DNA of 40,050 nucleotides from an uncultured Lachnospiraceae bacterium (GCA_948470905.1 CAOKQK010000026.1:1-40050); one strand, 5' to 3'; counted from the first letter of the stretch, positions 15,071 through 24,545 are shown. Notes: a model not told the origin generated them from the letters alone. Numbers and translations are program-made.

Positions 15071-16293
15071 AAAAGAAGATTTTATTTGTGATCAACACCA
15101 TGGGGCAGGGCGGCGCGGAGATGGCGCTTCTGGAGCTTTTGAGCCGGATCGATCCGGAGAAGTATGAAATATCCCTGCTGGTGCTCCTGGGGCAGGGGGA
15201 ACTTATAGACAGGCTGCCGCCTCATGTGAGGCTCTTGAATAAAAAATATGACAATACCTCTGTCCTGACGGCGGAGGGGAGGAAGCACCTGAGGAAGCAT
15301 ATGCTGAGGATCCTGCTTGGCAGGGGAGCGCTTTTTCGGGCATTTCCCTATTTGGTAAAACAATCTTTCCTTATGATGAAAAAGGGGAGGCTGCTGGCGG
15401 ATAAGCTTCTGTGGAGGGCGGCAGCCATAGGGGCACCTTCCGTAAGGGAGCATTTTGATATGGCGGTGGCATACCTGGAAGGCGGTTCCGCCTATTATGT
15501 GGCGGATTTTGTGGATGCGGATGTGAAGGCAGGCTTTATCCATATTGATTATGTGAAGGCAGGCTATACCAGGAGCCTTGACAGGGATTGTTATACGAAG
15601 TTTCAGAAGGTATTCTGTGTATCCCATGAGGTAAGGGAGGTCTTTGAGTCCGTCTACCCTGAGGCAGCCTGCGGCGTAATGCACAATCTGGTCTCTCAGG
15701 ATAAGATTCGGGAGATGGCCAGGGAGCAGGGTGGCTTTGGGGACGATTATCAGGGGGTCAGGATACTCACTGTGGGCAGGCTCAATGTGCAGAAGGCGTT
15801 TGAGGTATCCATAGGGGCGATGAAGCTTTTGAAGGAGGAAGGGATCAGGGCGAGGTGGTATGTGCTGGGTGAAGGGGACGAGAGAGAGCATCTGGAGGCA
15901 TATATCAGGGAACAGGGGCTGGAGGAAGATTTCCTGCTGCCCGGAACCGTGACTAATCCTTATCCCTATTTTATCCAGGCGGATCTCTATGTACATGCCA
16001 CCCGCTATGAGGGCAAGAGCATCGCCATACAGGAGGCGCAGACCCTGGGCTGTGCCGTCCTTGTCTCCGACTGCAGCGGCAACAGGGAGCAGGTGGAGGA
16101 CGGCGTGGACGGGCTGCTGTGTGAATTTACGGAAGCCTCCGTGAAAGAAGGCATCTTGAAGCTGCTGCGGGAGCCGGGGCTGCGGGAGCGGCTGAAGGCG
16201 GGAGCCGCGGAAAAGAAGCTGGAAAATGAGGAAGAAATGAAAATGGAGATAGATAAGTTGTTGTCGCTTATGGGTGGGGTTCAGGAGAGATGA
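15067..16293 (+). CDS. GT4-family glycosyltransferase
   Basis: A 408-residue GT-B enzyme. The N-terminus KKKILFVINTMGQGGAEMAL is the classic GT4 acceptor-side start with the GGAE loop. The C-terminal half has ILTVGRLNVQKAFEV, YVLGEGDEREHLE, LLPGTVTNPYPYF and the E-x7-E segment YEGKSIAIQEAQ. It transfers a sugar from a nucleotide donor to an unknown acceptor. It overlaps the DUF2304 gene upstream (ATGA) and the GT2 gene downstream (4 bp), so the three are translationally coupled. It differs clearly from the PelF-like enzyme and is not a core Pel gene; it may decorate the polymer or make a linked lipid-sugar. Donor and acceptor cannot be read from the sequence. Confidence 0.88.
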   Translation: MKKKILFVINTMGQGGAEMALLELLSRIDPEKYEISLLVLLGQGELIDRLPPHVRLLNKKYDNTSVLTAEGRKHLRKHMLRILLGRGALFRAFPYLVKQSFLMMKKGRLLADKLLWRAAAIGAPSVREHFDMAVAYLEGGSAYYVADFVDADVKAGFIHIDYVKAGYTRSLDRDCYTKFQKVFCVSHEVREVFESVYPEAACGVMHNLVSQDKIREMAREQGGFGDDYQGVRILTVGRLNVQKAFEVSIGAMKLLKEEGIRARWYVLGEGDEREHLEAYIREQGLEEDFLLPGTVTNPYPYFIQADLYVHATRYEGKSIAIQEAQTLGCAVLVSDCSGNREQVEDGVDGLLCEFTEASVKEGILKLLREPGLRERLKAGAAEKKLENEEEMKMEIDKLLSLMGGVQER

Positions 16294-17051
16294 CGAGAGA
16301 AAAAGAGCTGTTGATCATTATTCCCGCATACAATGAAGAAAAGAATATTGCGCCCCTTCTGGAGCAGCTTTTTGAGCCGGAGATATCTTCTCTTGCGGAT
16401 GTGCTTGTGGTGGATGACGCCTCCATGGATGCCACAAAGGATGTCGCCAGAAGGTATGGGGCTTCGGTGGTGAGCCATGTGTATAACCTGGGCTATGGGA
16501 GCGGGCTGCAGTCCGGGTACAAATACGCAGTCCGCAAGGGATACCGCTATGTGATCCAGATGGATGCGGACGGGCAGCACGATGCCTGCAATGTGCCTGT
16601 GCTGTACGGGGCGCTGACCTCCGGTGATGAGATGGAAAGACCGGATATTGTCATAGGTTCCCGGTTTATGGAGGGAAGTACGCCCTATAAAGTCTCTGCG
16701 GTGAAAAAGTTTGCCATCTGCCTGTTTAGATGGATGATCTGTATGGGAACCGGGAAAAAATACACGGATCCCACCTCCGGCCTGCAGGGGCTGAGCAGGA
16801 GGGCAGTGAAGTATTACTCCCATTATGGAAATTTCGATGACAGATATCCGGATGCGAACATGATCATGCAGATGACCCTCCTGGGCTATCGCCTGCAGGA
16901 GATACCCGCAGTCATGCACTATCGGACGGCAGGCGTCAGCATGCATTCCGGGCTGAAGCCGGTGGTCTACATGTTCCGGATGTTCTTTTCGATTCTGGCG
17001 GTACTGATCAGGATCAAGATACTGAAGACGGATGTGGAGCGAAAGGGGTAA
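16290..17051 (+). CDS. GT2 glycosyltransferase, dolichyl-phosphate-sugar synthase-like
   Basis: A 253-residue GT-A enzyme: LLIIIPAYNEEKNI at the start, VLVVDDASMDAT for the nucleotide-binding aspartates, the DxD motif in QMDADGQHD, and GSRFMEGSTPY. This is the DPM1/polyprenyl-phosphate glycosyltransferase pattern: it would load a sugar from UDP or GDP onto a polyprenyl phosphate for use outside the membrane. One hydrophobic segment near the C-terminus (FRMFFSILAVLIRI) may attach it to the membrane. The DUF2304 protein two genes upstream is a typical partner, and a polytopic GT-C-like protein at 19953-22385 could be the extracytoplasmic user of the lipid-sugar (inference). Confidence 0.87.
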   Translation: MTREKELLIIIPAYNEEKNIAPLLEQLFEPEISSLADVLVVDDASMDATKDVARRYGASVVSHVYNLGYGSGLQSGYKYAVRKGYRYVIQMDADGQHDACNVPVLYGALTSGDEMERPDIVIGSRFMEGSTPYKVSAVKKFAICLFRWMICMGTGKKYTDPTSGLQGLSRRAVKYYSHYGNFDDRYPDANMIMQMTLLGYRLQEIPAVMHYRTAGVSMHSGLKPVVYMFRMFFSILAVLIRIKILKTDVERKG

Positions 17052-17056
17052 GGAAG

Positions 17057-18367
17057 ATGTTTTTTCAAAAAAAGGGTGTCGGTTTCCAGCCGGCACCTTT
17101 TGCGGAAACAAGGGAAAAAATAAAGAATCCGGGAAGGGGCTTTTACGAGATACACACCTTTGTCCTGGGCCAGGAGTGGGATCTGGAAAACTTAAGATGG
17201 TGCATCAGGCAGGAGCATACCCTTGCGCTTGTGATCCTGGATATCAGGGCAGCCAGGGAGCGGGAGCTGACGGCGGAGGAGCTGTCGGATATAGACGCCA
17301 TGCTGGGGGCTTTCGGCAGCCTGGGGACGGATGTGCTGTTTCGTCCCGTATATGACAGGGAGGGCAGGGGCATGCAGAATGAACCTGCGCTGCTTTCCCG
17401 GGTCCGGGAGCATATGCGGCAGCTGGCGCCGGTGATACAGGCGCATAGAGAGCACATTCTGCTGCTCCAGGGACTGCTCGTGGGAAGCTGGGGGGAGATG
17501 CATGCCTCCAAGTTCCTGCAGCCCGCATCCATAAGGCAGCTGGCGGAGGTGTGGCTGCAGGAGACAGACCAAAATATTGCCGTCCGAACCCCTGCCTTCC
17601 ACCGCATACTGAGCGGATACGGGGCGGAGGGGCGTGCCGCGGGACGATCTCCAGGGCAGTCTGCCGGACAAATTACAGGGCGGTTTGCCGGGCAAATTGC
17701 CGGGCAATCTGCCAGACAGATTGCCCTGTACAACGACGGGCTCTTTGGCTCGGAGACGGACCTGGGGACCTATGAGGACAGGGAAGGGGATCTGGCATAC
17801 CTGCAGGATAAGTGCAGGCACAGCATAAACGGGGGAGAGGCAGTGTGGGGAAAAGACCTTCCGGGGGCGGACGAGGTTGTGGACAGGATGAAGAGGCTGC
17901 ACATTGCCTATTTAAATCATGCCCATGATGTGAGGATGCTGGAGCATTTCAGGAAATTGACCTACAAAAAGCAGAATCTATATGATTACATAGAAGATCA
18001 CATGGGATATCGGTTTGTGATCAGGCGGGCGGCAAAGAGCCTGCGCCCGGGCGGGGGACTCCGTCTGGAGATACAGGTGGAAAATACAGGGTTTGGGAAC
18101 CTCTGTCAGGAAGCGGACATAAGCCTGATCCTGGAGGGGCAGGACGGGCAGCGGCGCGAGCTGCCTCTGACGGTGGATCCGCGCCGCTGGGAGGCTGGGG
18201 AAACGTCTGTTATCTCTGTGGATATAGACGATCCAGCCACTGCCACAGTTTATTTGTCCCTCCGCCGGAGGCTGGACGCAAGAGTTCTTCAATTCGCGAA
18301 TCAAGGTCAAAAGGAAGGTCTGGCAGTTCTGGGTACGCTGACGGTTCGTCAGGCTCCGCAATGGTAA
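17057..18367 (+). CDS. DUF4874/DUF4832 domain protein (cytoplasmic copy)
   Basis: A 436-residue protein with the family marker NPGRGFY (residues 24-30), LQGLLVGSWGEMHASKF and YNDGLFGSETDLGTY, and a C-terminal beta-sandwich ending with TVYLSLRRRLDARVLQFAN and AVLGTLTV. DUF4874/DUF4832 proteins are predicted glycosidase-like (TIM barrel plus beta domain) but uncharacterised. There is no signal peptide, unlike the paralogue on the opposite strand. Between the barrel strand and YNDG it carries a repeat insertion of about 25 residues (three 24-bp copies at 17654-17725) absent from the paralogue. Its last 158 bp overlap the 3' end of that convergent paralogue. It follows the GT2 gene by 5 bp, so it belongs to the Pel transcription unit; a role in trimming or binding the polymer is a guess. 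Confidence 0.8.
   Translation: MFFQKKGVGFQPAPFAETREKIKNPGRGFYEIHTFVLGQEWDLENLRWCIRQEHTLALVILDIRAARERELTAEELSDIDAMLGAFGSLGTDVLFRPVYDREGRGMQNEPALLSRVREHMRQLAPVIQAHREHILLLQGLLVGSWGEMHASKFLQPASIRQLAEVWLQETDQNIAVRTPAFHRILSGYGAEGRAAGRSPGQSAGQITGRFAGQIAGQSARQIALYNDGLFGSETDLGTYEDREGDLAYLQDKCRHSINGGEAVWGKDLPGADEVVDRMKRLHIAYLNHAHDVRMLEHFRKLTYKKQNLYDYIEDHMGYRFVIRRAAKSLRPGGGLRLEIQVENTGFGNLCQEADISLILEGQDGQRRELPLTVDPRRWEAGETSVISVDIDDPATATVYLSLRRRLDARVLQFANQGQKEGLAVLGTLTVRQAPQW
17654..17725 (+). repeat. 24-bp coding tandem repeat (3 copies)
   Basis: Units beginning GGGCAGTCTGCC, GGGCGGTTTGCC and GGGCAATCTGCC start at 17654, 17678 and 17702. They encode GQSAGQIT, GRFAGQIA and GQSARQIA inside the DUF4832 protein. 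Confidence 0.88.
18210..18367. other. 158-bp convergent antisense overlap of two coding regions
   Basis: The stop of the rightward DUF4832 gene is at 18365-18367 and the stop of the leftward one at 18210-18212, so both strands code between them. The rightward frame holds conserved family sequence here; the leftward frame holds its non-conserved tail. Confidence 0.85.
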
Positions 18368-19907
18368 AGGTGCCGAGCCCATAGCCCAGGGAGGTCTGAG
18401 GCGTCTCTATCGCCAGCTGCAGCTGACGCTCCGTGTCGTTGTCCCAGAGCTGGAAGCTTACGGTGTAAGCTCCGGCGGGCAGCTTCGTCAGCGGCAGTTT
18501 CAGCAGCAGGGTAAAACTGTCTGTTTCGTCAGCCGTTCGGGACAGCGAGGTGATATCTTCCTCAAAGGGATATACGTAATAGGCGCTGCTTTTGGCGTCA
18601 GGATGCGAAGCCTCGTGGGTACTGCCGGTATGCCCGTTATCTGTGTACTGCAGGATCAGCCTGCATTCCTTATCGCCGTAGAGGGGAGCAAAGCCTGCAT
18701 TGCGTATATTGACCCGGAAGGTCATGGAATCATCCTCCACCTGGTAAGCCATGTCTGCGGAGTCGATCAGGAGCCGGCTTCCCAGATGCCTTTTGATATA
18801 GGTATAGCCGTCCATGCCGTCATAGACGGAACCATCGTTTATGACGGTCTGTTCCCATTTCTGAAAGACATTTCTGTCGTAGTCCTCGTTGAAATAAGTA
18901 AGGTGCATCTGCCGCAGGGTGGGCAGGGCATTCTCAAAATCATTGAATACATTGTCTATGATCACTTCCCCGCCGTTGGGCACATAACAGCAGAGCTGAT
19001 TTTGAAACGCCAGTTCCTCGTCCCGGTTCCAGAGAGTGAAATCTCCTGCCTGGGCGCGGCTTCTGGTGCCGTAGGTTCCGTAATCCCCCTGGTTTCCCAT
19101 GATGCCGTCGTTATACAGGCTAAGCCTCTGTGCAAAGGGATGACCGGAGAGGGAGTCGGCGGTGATATCGGCAAGCCCTGTGACAGCGCGCCACTGCGCA
19201 GGCATGCGCACGGCGAGGAAGGTGCTGTCATCCGTGACAGCGCTCAGTGTACCTGCCAATAATTTAAAATTGTCATTGCTTAAGAATTTAGAGCCGTTCA
19301 TTTCGCCCCAGTTTCCGAGAAAAAGCCCCTGCAGGACGAAGATCTGGTCGCTGTTGTCCCGCAGGACAGGTTCCAGCTGCCTGATGTGGGCCAGGATAAT
19401 GTCAAGGCTCTCCGGCTCTGTTTCCAGGTTTTTGCCGTCCCAGTCGTAGAGGAAGCGGACCAGGAGGCGCTTGCCGGTGACAGAGCGCAGGGCGTCAAAA
19501 AGCTCGGCAATGTTCGCCAGGCCCGTCTCGGAAATCTCCCCATCCCTGTAATTGCGCAGATTGATCTGTATCATGGCAAGAGTGTTGGAGCGGTCGTTTT
19601 TGAATCTGTCTGCCACAAGAGAAGGATAATTCACCGTCTGGTCCGCAATGGTGAAGCCGTAGATGAGATAAGTCCCCCGGTCCGGGTTGGACAGGGGGGC
19701 GGCGGATTCCGTGAAGCTGTTCGCGGAGCCGACAGCTTCCCAATGCCTGCTGCTCTTGTAGAGGTTTTGATAGTATACATCCATAAATCTGCGCATATAG
19801 TCAACGCACAGCACTATGCCCGCCGCCAGGACAAAGCAGACAGTAAGGATAATGCATATTCTGATAAAGACGAAGATCCTGTGTAATGTTTTGTGTGTGG
19901 ATTTCAT
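18210..19907 (-). CDS. DUF4874/DUF4832 domain protein (membrane-anchored copy)
   Basis: A 565-residue protein with an N-terminal membrane anchor (about residues 11-35) and the same family markers as the convergent gene: NPDRGTY (74-80), LQGLFLGNWGEMNGSKF and YNDGIMGNQGDYGTY. The conserved fold ends with GYGLGTFTIAE near residue 518. The remaining 47 residues (from PDEPSAYPEL to the end) lie entirely opposite the conserved C-terminus of the 17057 gene and look like a tail gained by reading through it. Start: ATG 19907 has AAGGAG seven bases upstream, whereas an in-frame ATG at 19940 has no site. It is probably an extracytoplasmic, membrane-tethered glycan-active or glycan-binding protein (inference) and is the second gene of a leftward pair. 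Confidence 0.8.
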   Translation of the reverse strand: MKSTHKTLHRIFVFIRICIILTVCFVLAAGIVLCVDYMRRFMDVYYQNLYKSSRHWEAVGSANSFTESAAPLSNPDRGTYLIYGFTIADQTVNYPSLVADRFKNDRSNTLAMIQINLRNYRDGEISETGLANIAELFDALRSVTGKRLLVRFLYDWDGKNLETEPESLDIILAHIRQLEPVLRDNSDQIFVLQGLFLGNWGEMNGSKFLSNDNFKLLAGTLSAVTDDSTFLAVRMPAQWRAVTGLADITADSLSGHPFAQRLSLYNDGIMGNQGDYGTYGTRSRAQAGDFTLWNRDEELAFQNQLCCYVPNGGEVIIDNVFNDFENALPTLRQMHLTYFNEDYDRNVFQKWEQTVINDGSVYDGMDGYTYIKRHLGSRLLIDSADMAYQVEDDSMTFRVNIRNAGFAPLYGDKECRLILQYTDNGHTGSTHEASHPDAKSSAYYVYPFEEDITSLSRTADETDSFTLLLKLPLTKLPAGAYTVSFQLWDNDTERQLQLAIETPQTSLGYGLGTFTIAEPDEPSAYPELPDLPFDLDSRIEELLRPASGGGTNKLWQWLDRLYPQR

Positions 19908-19952
19908 TCTTACACTCCTTTTGTCCGCCCTGGCGGACATTGATCATAATAA

Positions 19953-22385
19953 TTAGTTCATTGTCAGGTTAAGGAGCCTTAGAGGGTTCTGGTGGATGCG
20001 GTAGCAGATAAAGTCATCATCTTCGTAATAAATTTCCGTTTCATAGGTATAGAGCCTGTCAATATCCTGACACCAGAAGTAGGCGCGCGATTCCAGGATG
20101 ACACGATTTTCCAAACGTGTGTATATCGCCCATAACTTGGTAGTGCGGTATAAACTGCCGGCGCTTTCAGCGGATATCTCGGTGCAGTTAATGTTGGGAC
20201 ACTGGCTTACATAGGAGGTATACAGTGCGGGATATATTTTCTGTCCCAGCCATGGGGGGCCGTTGAAGAAATGGCTTTGTGCATATTGCAGTGGTTTCTT
20301 TTCTACAAAGAGAAAGATATATTCGGTGGGAATATAGTACTCCTTATCATATTTTACATGGGTCATGAAGTCATACAGATCCACATGACGTCCGTACTGG
20401 ATGACCTGGTAGAGCTCGTCGGTAGGTGAGACGATAGTATAAGTATTTTCCGGGTACGCGTCAATAATCTGTTTGGTGACGGTTACAGCGCTGTTATAGC
20501 GGGTCAGTTCAAAATACAGGTAGCCGTGGTAATAACCTGTCTTTATTACAAGGAAGCATACGAGCGTAAGGGCTTGTAATGACAGAGCCTGTACCAGCCG
20601 TGCAGAAAAATATACTGTCAGTATGGAAAACAGCAGGTCTAAGGGCAGGACAGCCACAGCCATCAACAACAGATGTATGGTGGAGCTGAGCCTTGATCCG
20701 GCAACCAACTCGGGAAGGCCGATCAGAGGGGCAGCATACAAGAACAAAAACAGGTAAGATGCCAGCAATATGGGGGCATGGCTGTCCAGGCTGCGGGAAT
20801 CAAGCTCAAAGTCAGGCACTTTCTTTTTCAAAAAAAACACAAGGCATTTGTATGCTGCCAGCATTATAACCGATGCAATTGTCAAAAGTACGTATATTTT
20901 CCCCTGAACGGGATACAGGGTATAGTAGCCGTTGGACAGAACTCCCTTTGTGAGCTTATTGCCGATACGTTTCAGGATGCGGACACATTTATTGACAATA
21001 CTCTCCTTTGGGGCGGTGTCTGCAGCAGTCTCACCTCCTGTAAGGCTGCCTCCAGTATTTTCTGTGCCGGAAGATATCTGGGGATCCGAAGATGCACCGT
21101 CTGTGGGAGAGCTGCCTGTCTGGGATTCTGTATGTCCCACATCAGGAGCCGGCGAGGGGGTCTGGGCAGTGTTATTATGTCCGCGGCCCTCATTGGTGTC
21201 GGTACCGTTTATCACGTTCAGTGCCCAGCCTATGGACCCCTGAAAGGGAATGCCGGAAACCAGTGCCCCTGCCATGGGGACCACGGAGATAAAGACACTC
21301 AGGACTGCGGCTGTCACAAGTGGCAGAAAGTGAGTCTTCCGGAAAACCTTCCGCAGAGAGAAGGCCAGGAAGCTCAGGCACAGGAAAAATGCCATAATGG
21401 TAGTATAAAAATGGATGGAAATTGAAGCGGAGAGCGCCAGGGAAAATGCCAAAAGGTTCTCGTCCCAGACGTGACGTAAGGTCTTTCTGCCCCGCTTGGG
21501 GTGGTGATCGCTTTTTAAATAGCGGACAAAGAAAGCCGCACACAGATACTGGGTGAACAGCCCGAATTCCTGAGGCAGGGTCCACTGCAGGCGGGACATG
21601 CTGAATACACCGTCTATACAGTCCATGCGCACGATCAGAAAAAGAGTCAGGGCAATCAGTATGCTGCCCCTGTATCTGAAGACCTCCTTGAGCATACAGT
21701 AGGCGGAGACTATGTATACGATTGTATGAATCCCCTCCAGAAAAAGATTGCAGCTGTAAATCTGAATGCCAAACAAGGTATGCACGGTGTAGATAAAACA
21801 GTGCATTGCCTCAGGATAGACACCGCTGGAAAAAATATTCCCCAGGGTAAGGTTGTAAATCCATGAGTGATGAGTATACATATCGCCGAAGCCATAGGAA
21901 TGATCCTGAAAGGAGCCCCATGAAAAATAAATCATGCCGTACAGGATCAGGATGGACAAGAACAGATATTCCACCGGGTGGGGCTTGATCCTTTCCCATA
22001 TCTTTCGGAAAAAGCGGACGATCATACCCTTAAGCCTGTGTCCTGCGCGGAAGAAGAACATTTTCGGCCCGTATTGCCCGTTGTACAGCCGCTGCAGGGT
22101 GAGCAGGTATTTTGGGTCGAAAGAAATATGCCGCAGCAGGGAGAAGGCAAAAATACCATAAAAAAACAGCCACATTGTCCATTTATTTAAAATATGGAAC
22201 AGTCCCAAAAACAATACAACAGTATTGATGAGCACGATGGAACAGACAGGGCAGAAACAGACCTGAAAGGTCAGGGATTTCCCACGAAGCTGCCTGCGGA
22301 AGACCACAAAAGGCCATACAAACATCAGAAAAATATAGGCTGTAAATACCTTTGCGTATTCAAAAAACCAATACATATTTTCCAT
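19953..22385 (-). CDS. Large polytopic membrane protein, possibly GT-C-like
   Basis: An 810-residue protein I cannot assign to a named family. About twelve hydrophobic segments occur, with a long hydrophilic, Ser/Thr/Gly-rich loop (about residues 415-485) and a C-terminal soluble domain of about 170 residues (from YPENTYTIVSPTDELYQ onward). An early external loop contains GFGDMYTHHSWIYNL; an acidic residue followed by His in the first loop is common in lipid-sugar-dependent GT-C transferases, which fits the polyprenyl-sugar synthase-like gene nearby. That is inference only. Start: ATG 22385 follows GAGGGG (22392-22397, opposite strand) by six bases; an upstream in-frame start at 22418 has no site. 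Base composition is lower in GC than the Pel genes. Confidence 0.6.
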   Translation of the reverse strand: MENMYWFFEYAKVFTAYIFLMFVWPFVVFRRQLRGKSLTFQVCFCPVCSIVLINTVVLFLGLFHILNKWTMWLFFYGIFAFSLLRHISFDPKYLLTLQRLYNGQYGPKMFFFRAGHRLKGMIVRFFRKIWERIKPHPVEYLFLSILILYGMIYFSWGSFQDHSYGFGDMYTHHSWIYNLTLGNIFSSGVYPEAMHCFIYTVHTLFGIQIYSCNLFLEGIHTIVYIVSAYCMLKEVFRYRGSILIALTLFLIVRMDCIDGVFSMSRLQWTLPQEFGLFTQYLCAAFFVRYLKSDHHPKRGRKTLRHVWDENLLAFSLALSASISIHFYTTIMAFFLCLSFLAFSLRKVFRKTHFLPLVTAAVLSVFISVVPMAGALVSGIPFQGSIGWALNVINGTDTNEGRGHNNTAQTPSPAPDVGHTESQTGSSPTDGASSDPQISSGTENTGGSLTGGETAADTAPKESIVNKCVRILKRIGNKLTKGVLSNGYYTLYPVQGKIYVLLTIASVIMLAAYKCLVFFLKKKVPDFELDSRSLDSHAPILLASYLFLFLYAAPLIGLPELVAGSRLSSTIHLLLMAVAVLPLDLLFSILTVYFSARLVQALSLQALTLVCFLVIKTGYYHGYLYFELTRYNSAVTVTKQIIDAYPENTYTIVSPTDELYQVIQYGRHVDLYDFMTHVKYDKEYYIPTEYIFLFVEKKPLQYAQSHFFNGPPWLGQKIYPALYTSYVSQCPNINCTEISAESAGSLYRTTKLWAIYTRLENRVILESRAYFWCQDIDRLYTYETEIYYEDDDFICYRIHQNPLRLLNLTMN

Positions 22386-22435
22386 ATTGATCCCCTCGCT
22401 TAAGCCCCCTCTTGCCAATACCTGACAACACTTTC

Positions 22436-22464
22436 AGTATAACAAAAATGGCAGGAAAGTACAA
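22436..22464 (-). promoter_or_regulatory. Putative sigma-A promoter of the leftward membrane-protein / DUF4832 pair
   Basis: On the minus strand: TTGTAC (22464-22459), a 17-bp spacer and TATACT (22441-22436), about 50 bp upstream of the ATG at 22385. The pair therefore has its own promoter, separate from the Pel run. Confidence 0.7.
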
Positions 22465-22546
22465 GCACTTGCAGGCGTGGAAATTTTCATGGCAATAGTT
22501 TAGGCGCCAAGGTACCAACCATATTTCTCAAAAGCCCGCCTGAAAT

Positions 22547-24244
22547 TCATCCGCATCCTTTCCCAAACCGGACTTCACAGTCCTTCCGATAGAAAGCGAT
22601 TCCATAGCAGTCGATCTTCCGGTATCCTTCCCTGTGCAGCTCCTCCATATACTTTTTCCCATATATCTGCTGCAATGCTTTCTTTGCATCGGTTTCCAGA
22701 TCATCTATCTTTTCCGAGACTTTCAGTTCCAGGACGAACGACCTGCCGCGTAAAGACGGGCTCTTTATCATGATATCCGAGCGTCCCGCACCTGATTCCC
22801 GATTGGATTTCACCAGATAATCCTCACTCTGGCTCAGTATCCCTGTAAGGAAACCGTGATAAAAGTTTTCTGCGCTGTCATAAAAGCTGATGGTTGAAAA
22901 CAGCTGTTCATTCAGGATCTCCTTTATTTTCTCCGCGCTGCCATCCTCTATGGCACGGTACAGATCCCGGAAATCCTGCTTTTCTATCTTTGCCTTCATC
23001 CAGTCCATGATTGTATTTTCGTAAATCGTCATCACTTCCGTATCAGGGATGCGGACCTTCAGGAAAATATATTTTCCCTGGAAATATTCTTCCGCTTTCG
23101 TCAGATACCCGGTGAAATAAAGAAAATTCCACAGATTCTCGCCTTTGGAATGCACGTCCTCGTAAGTGACTTCCTCATGCACCTGTATATCCAGTGTTCC
23201 TCCGCTCAACAGCGTCTCAATCTGCCCCTTCGTCTCCCGGTCGGCCCGGGCTATCATATCCTTTATGATATCATTAGAGCTGGTGTTGATCCAGTAGGGA
23301 CGAGGGAAGGCATCCGCATCCGAATATAAATCATACAAAAATTTAACGACGCTCCAGGGATTGTAAACATCTATATTTCCAAACTTGTATCCGTCATACC
23401 ATTTTTTCATTGTCGGGAAACGGTTTTCAACACCATAATGCCGCATTGCCTCCAACACTTCCGATTCCGTGAAGCCAAAATGTTCACTGTACTTTTTGTC
23501 AAGGACGGAAATGATGTTCAAATGGTTCAGCCCTGTAAAAATACTCTCCTTTGAAATCCTCAGGCATCCTGTGATCACTGCAAAGTGCAGATTGTCATTG
23601 GTTTTCAGGGCAGATTCCAAAAGCGAACGTATAAAGTCCGCCATCTCCCCGTAAAAGCCCCTGAAATATGCATTTTCCAGCGGCACATCATATTCGTCAA
23701 TCAAAATGATCGTTTTTTTCCCCGTGGCCTGGCACAGGCATCTGCTCAAAAATTTAAGCGATCCGGAATAATCGTCATATCCCGCCTTCCCGCCTGCGAT
23801 TTCCCGAAATTTCTGCCTGTCATCCTCCGCTGTCCCCTCAAGCTCCAGCACATAACGGTGCCGCTTGAATTCCTCAGCGATCTCAATTTTTAATTTCTCA
23901 TACGCAGAAGCAAACGTTGGCTGCTTTGCTGATTTTAGTGTCAGGTTGATCACCGGGCAGCTTCCCATTTGATCCACATATCCTTCGCCGGCTTCCATTA
24001 TCTTCAAACCATGGAAAAGTTCTCTGTTCTGCGCATTCTTTTCATCGTCCCCGGTATCCTCGAAAAAGCAACGGAGCATGCTCAGGTTCAGCGTCTTACC
24101 AAAACGCCGGGGTCTGGTAAACAGATTCACTTTCCCCTTTAAATCCAACAATTCTTTTATAAGCATTGTTTTATCCACATAATAATATCCGCTTTCTATC
24201 ATATCTCTGAAATTTTCTACTCCGATCGGCAATGCCTTTTTCAT
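22547..24244 (-). CDS. AAA-ATPase-like protein with C-terminal PD-(D/E)XK nuclease domain
   Basis: A 565-residue complete member of the clostridial/Bacteroidetes AAA-ATPase-like family. The N-terminus has [12 protein letters not shown] and YYVDKTMLI, then a P-loop-like RPRRFGKT (residues 44-51). Walker B is [15 protein letters not shown]. The C-terminus is a PD-(D/E)XK module ([19 protein letters not shown] and ExK visible). Such genes are repeated many times in gut genomes and their job is unknown; suggested roles are defence or mobile-element biology. The start ATG 24244 has GGAGG (24256-24252, minus strand) seven bases upstream; a GTG at 24250 is too close to it. The gene stands alone between the Pel-side and accessory loci. 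A fragment of a paralogue lies at 1-195. Confidence 0.87.
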   Translation of the reverse strand: MKKALPIGVENFRDMIESGYYYVDKTMLIKELLDLKGKVNLFTRPRRFGKTLNLSMLRCFFEDTGDDEKNAQNRELFHGLKIMEAGEGYVDQMGSCPVINLTLKSAKQPTFASAYEKLKIEIAEEFKRHRYVLELEGTAEDDRQKFREIAGGKAGYDDYSGSLKFLSRCLCQATGKKTIILIDEYDVPLENAYFRGFYGEMADFIRSLLESALKTNDNLHFAVITGCLRISKESIFTGLNHLNIISVLDKKYSEHFGFTESEVLEAMRHYGVENRFPTMKKWYDGYKFGNIDVYNPWSVVKFLYDLYSDADAFPRPYWINTSSNDIIKDMIARADRETKGQIETLLSGGTLDIQVHEEVTYEDVHSKGENLWNFLYFTGYLTKAEEYFQGKYIFLKVRIPDTEVMTIYENTIMDWMKAKIEKQDFRDLYRAIEDGSAEKIKEILNEQLFSTISFYDSAENFYHGFLTGILSQSEDYLVKSNRESGAGRSDIMIKSPSLRGRSFVLELKVSEKIDDLETDAKKALQQIYGKKYMEELHREGYRKIDCYGIAFYRKDCEVRFGKGCG

Positions 24245-24289
24245 CCTCACGCCTCCGTTTTACCTGTCCGCCCGTTCACTTTTTATATT

Positions 24290-24318
24290 ATTATACCCTG
24301 AACCTTTTTGCCGCACAA
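24290..24318 (-). promoter_or_regulatory. Possible promoter of the AAA/PD-(D/E)XK gene
   Basis: Minus strand: perfect TATAAT (24295-24290) with TTGTGC (24318-24313) 17 bp upstream. The -35 is weak, the -10 ideal. Confidence 0.45.
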
Positions 24319-24366
24319 CCGTATATTTGAAAAAGGCATAAGGGTTTATTGTGGAGCCAAAAACAA

Positions 24367-24395
24367 TTGAACATTTTATAACAGGATGCTATAAT
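24367..24395 (+). promoter_or_regulatory. Strong sigma-A promoter of the nucleotidyltransferase-peptidase operon
   Basis: TTGAAC (24367-24372), a 17-bp spacer and a perfect TATAAT (24390-24395). Transcription would start near 24402 and run into the 24546-30327 operon. Confidence 0.75.
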
Positions 24396-24545
24396 ACACT
24401 CGAAGCATATTTCCTTTTGTATCAGTTGTCGGCGGATATGGGACTCTGAAAGGCAGGTTTTTACGGACTTTGGCTCATTGTCCGCAGGAATCATAAAGAA
24501 AGGGGCTGACGAAAAAACTCTTGGAGCGAGCATGGGGGTGTGGGA

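Larger units (their letters stand above)
24245..24545. other. Intergenic region with divergent promoters
   Basis: About 300 bp of AT-rich DNA between divergently oriented genes. It holds the two promoters listed separately. The rightward transcript would have a leader of about 140 nt in which I see no convincing structure. Confidence 0.6.
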
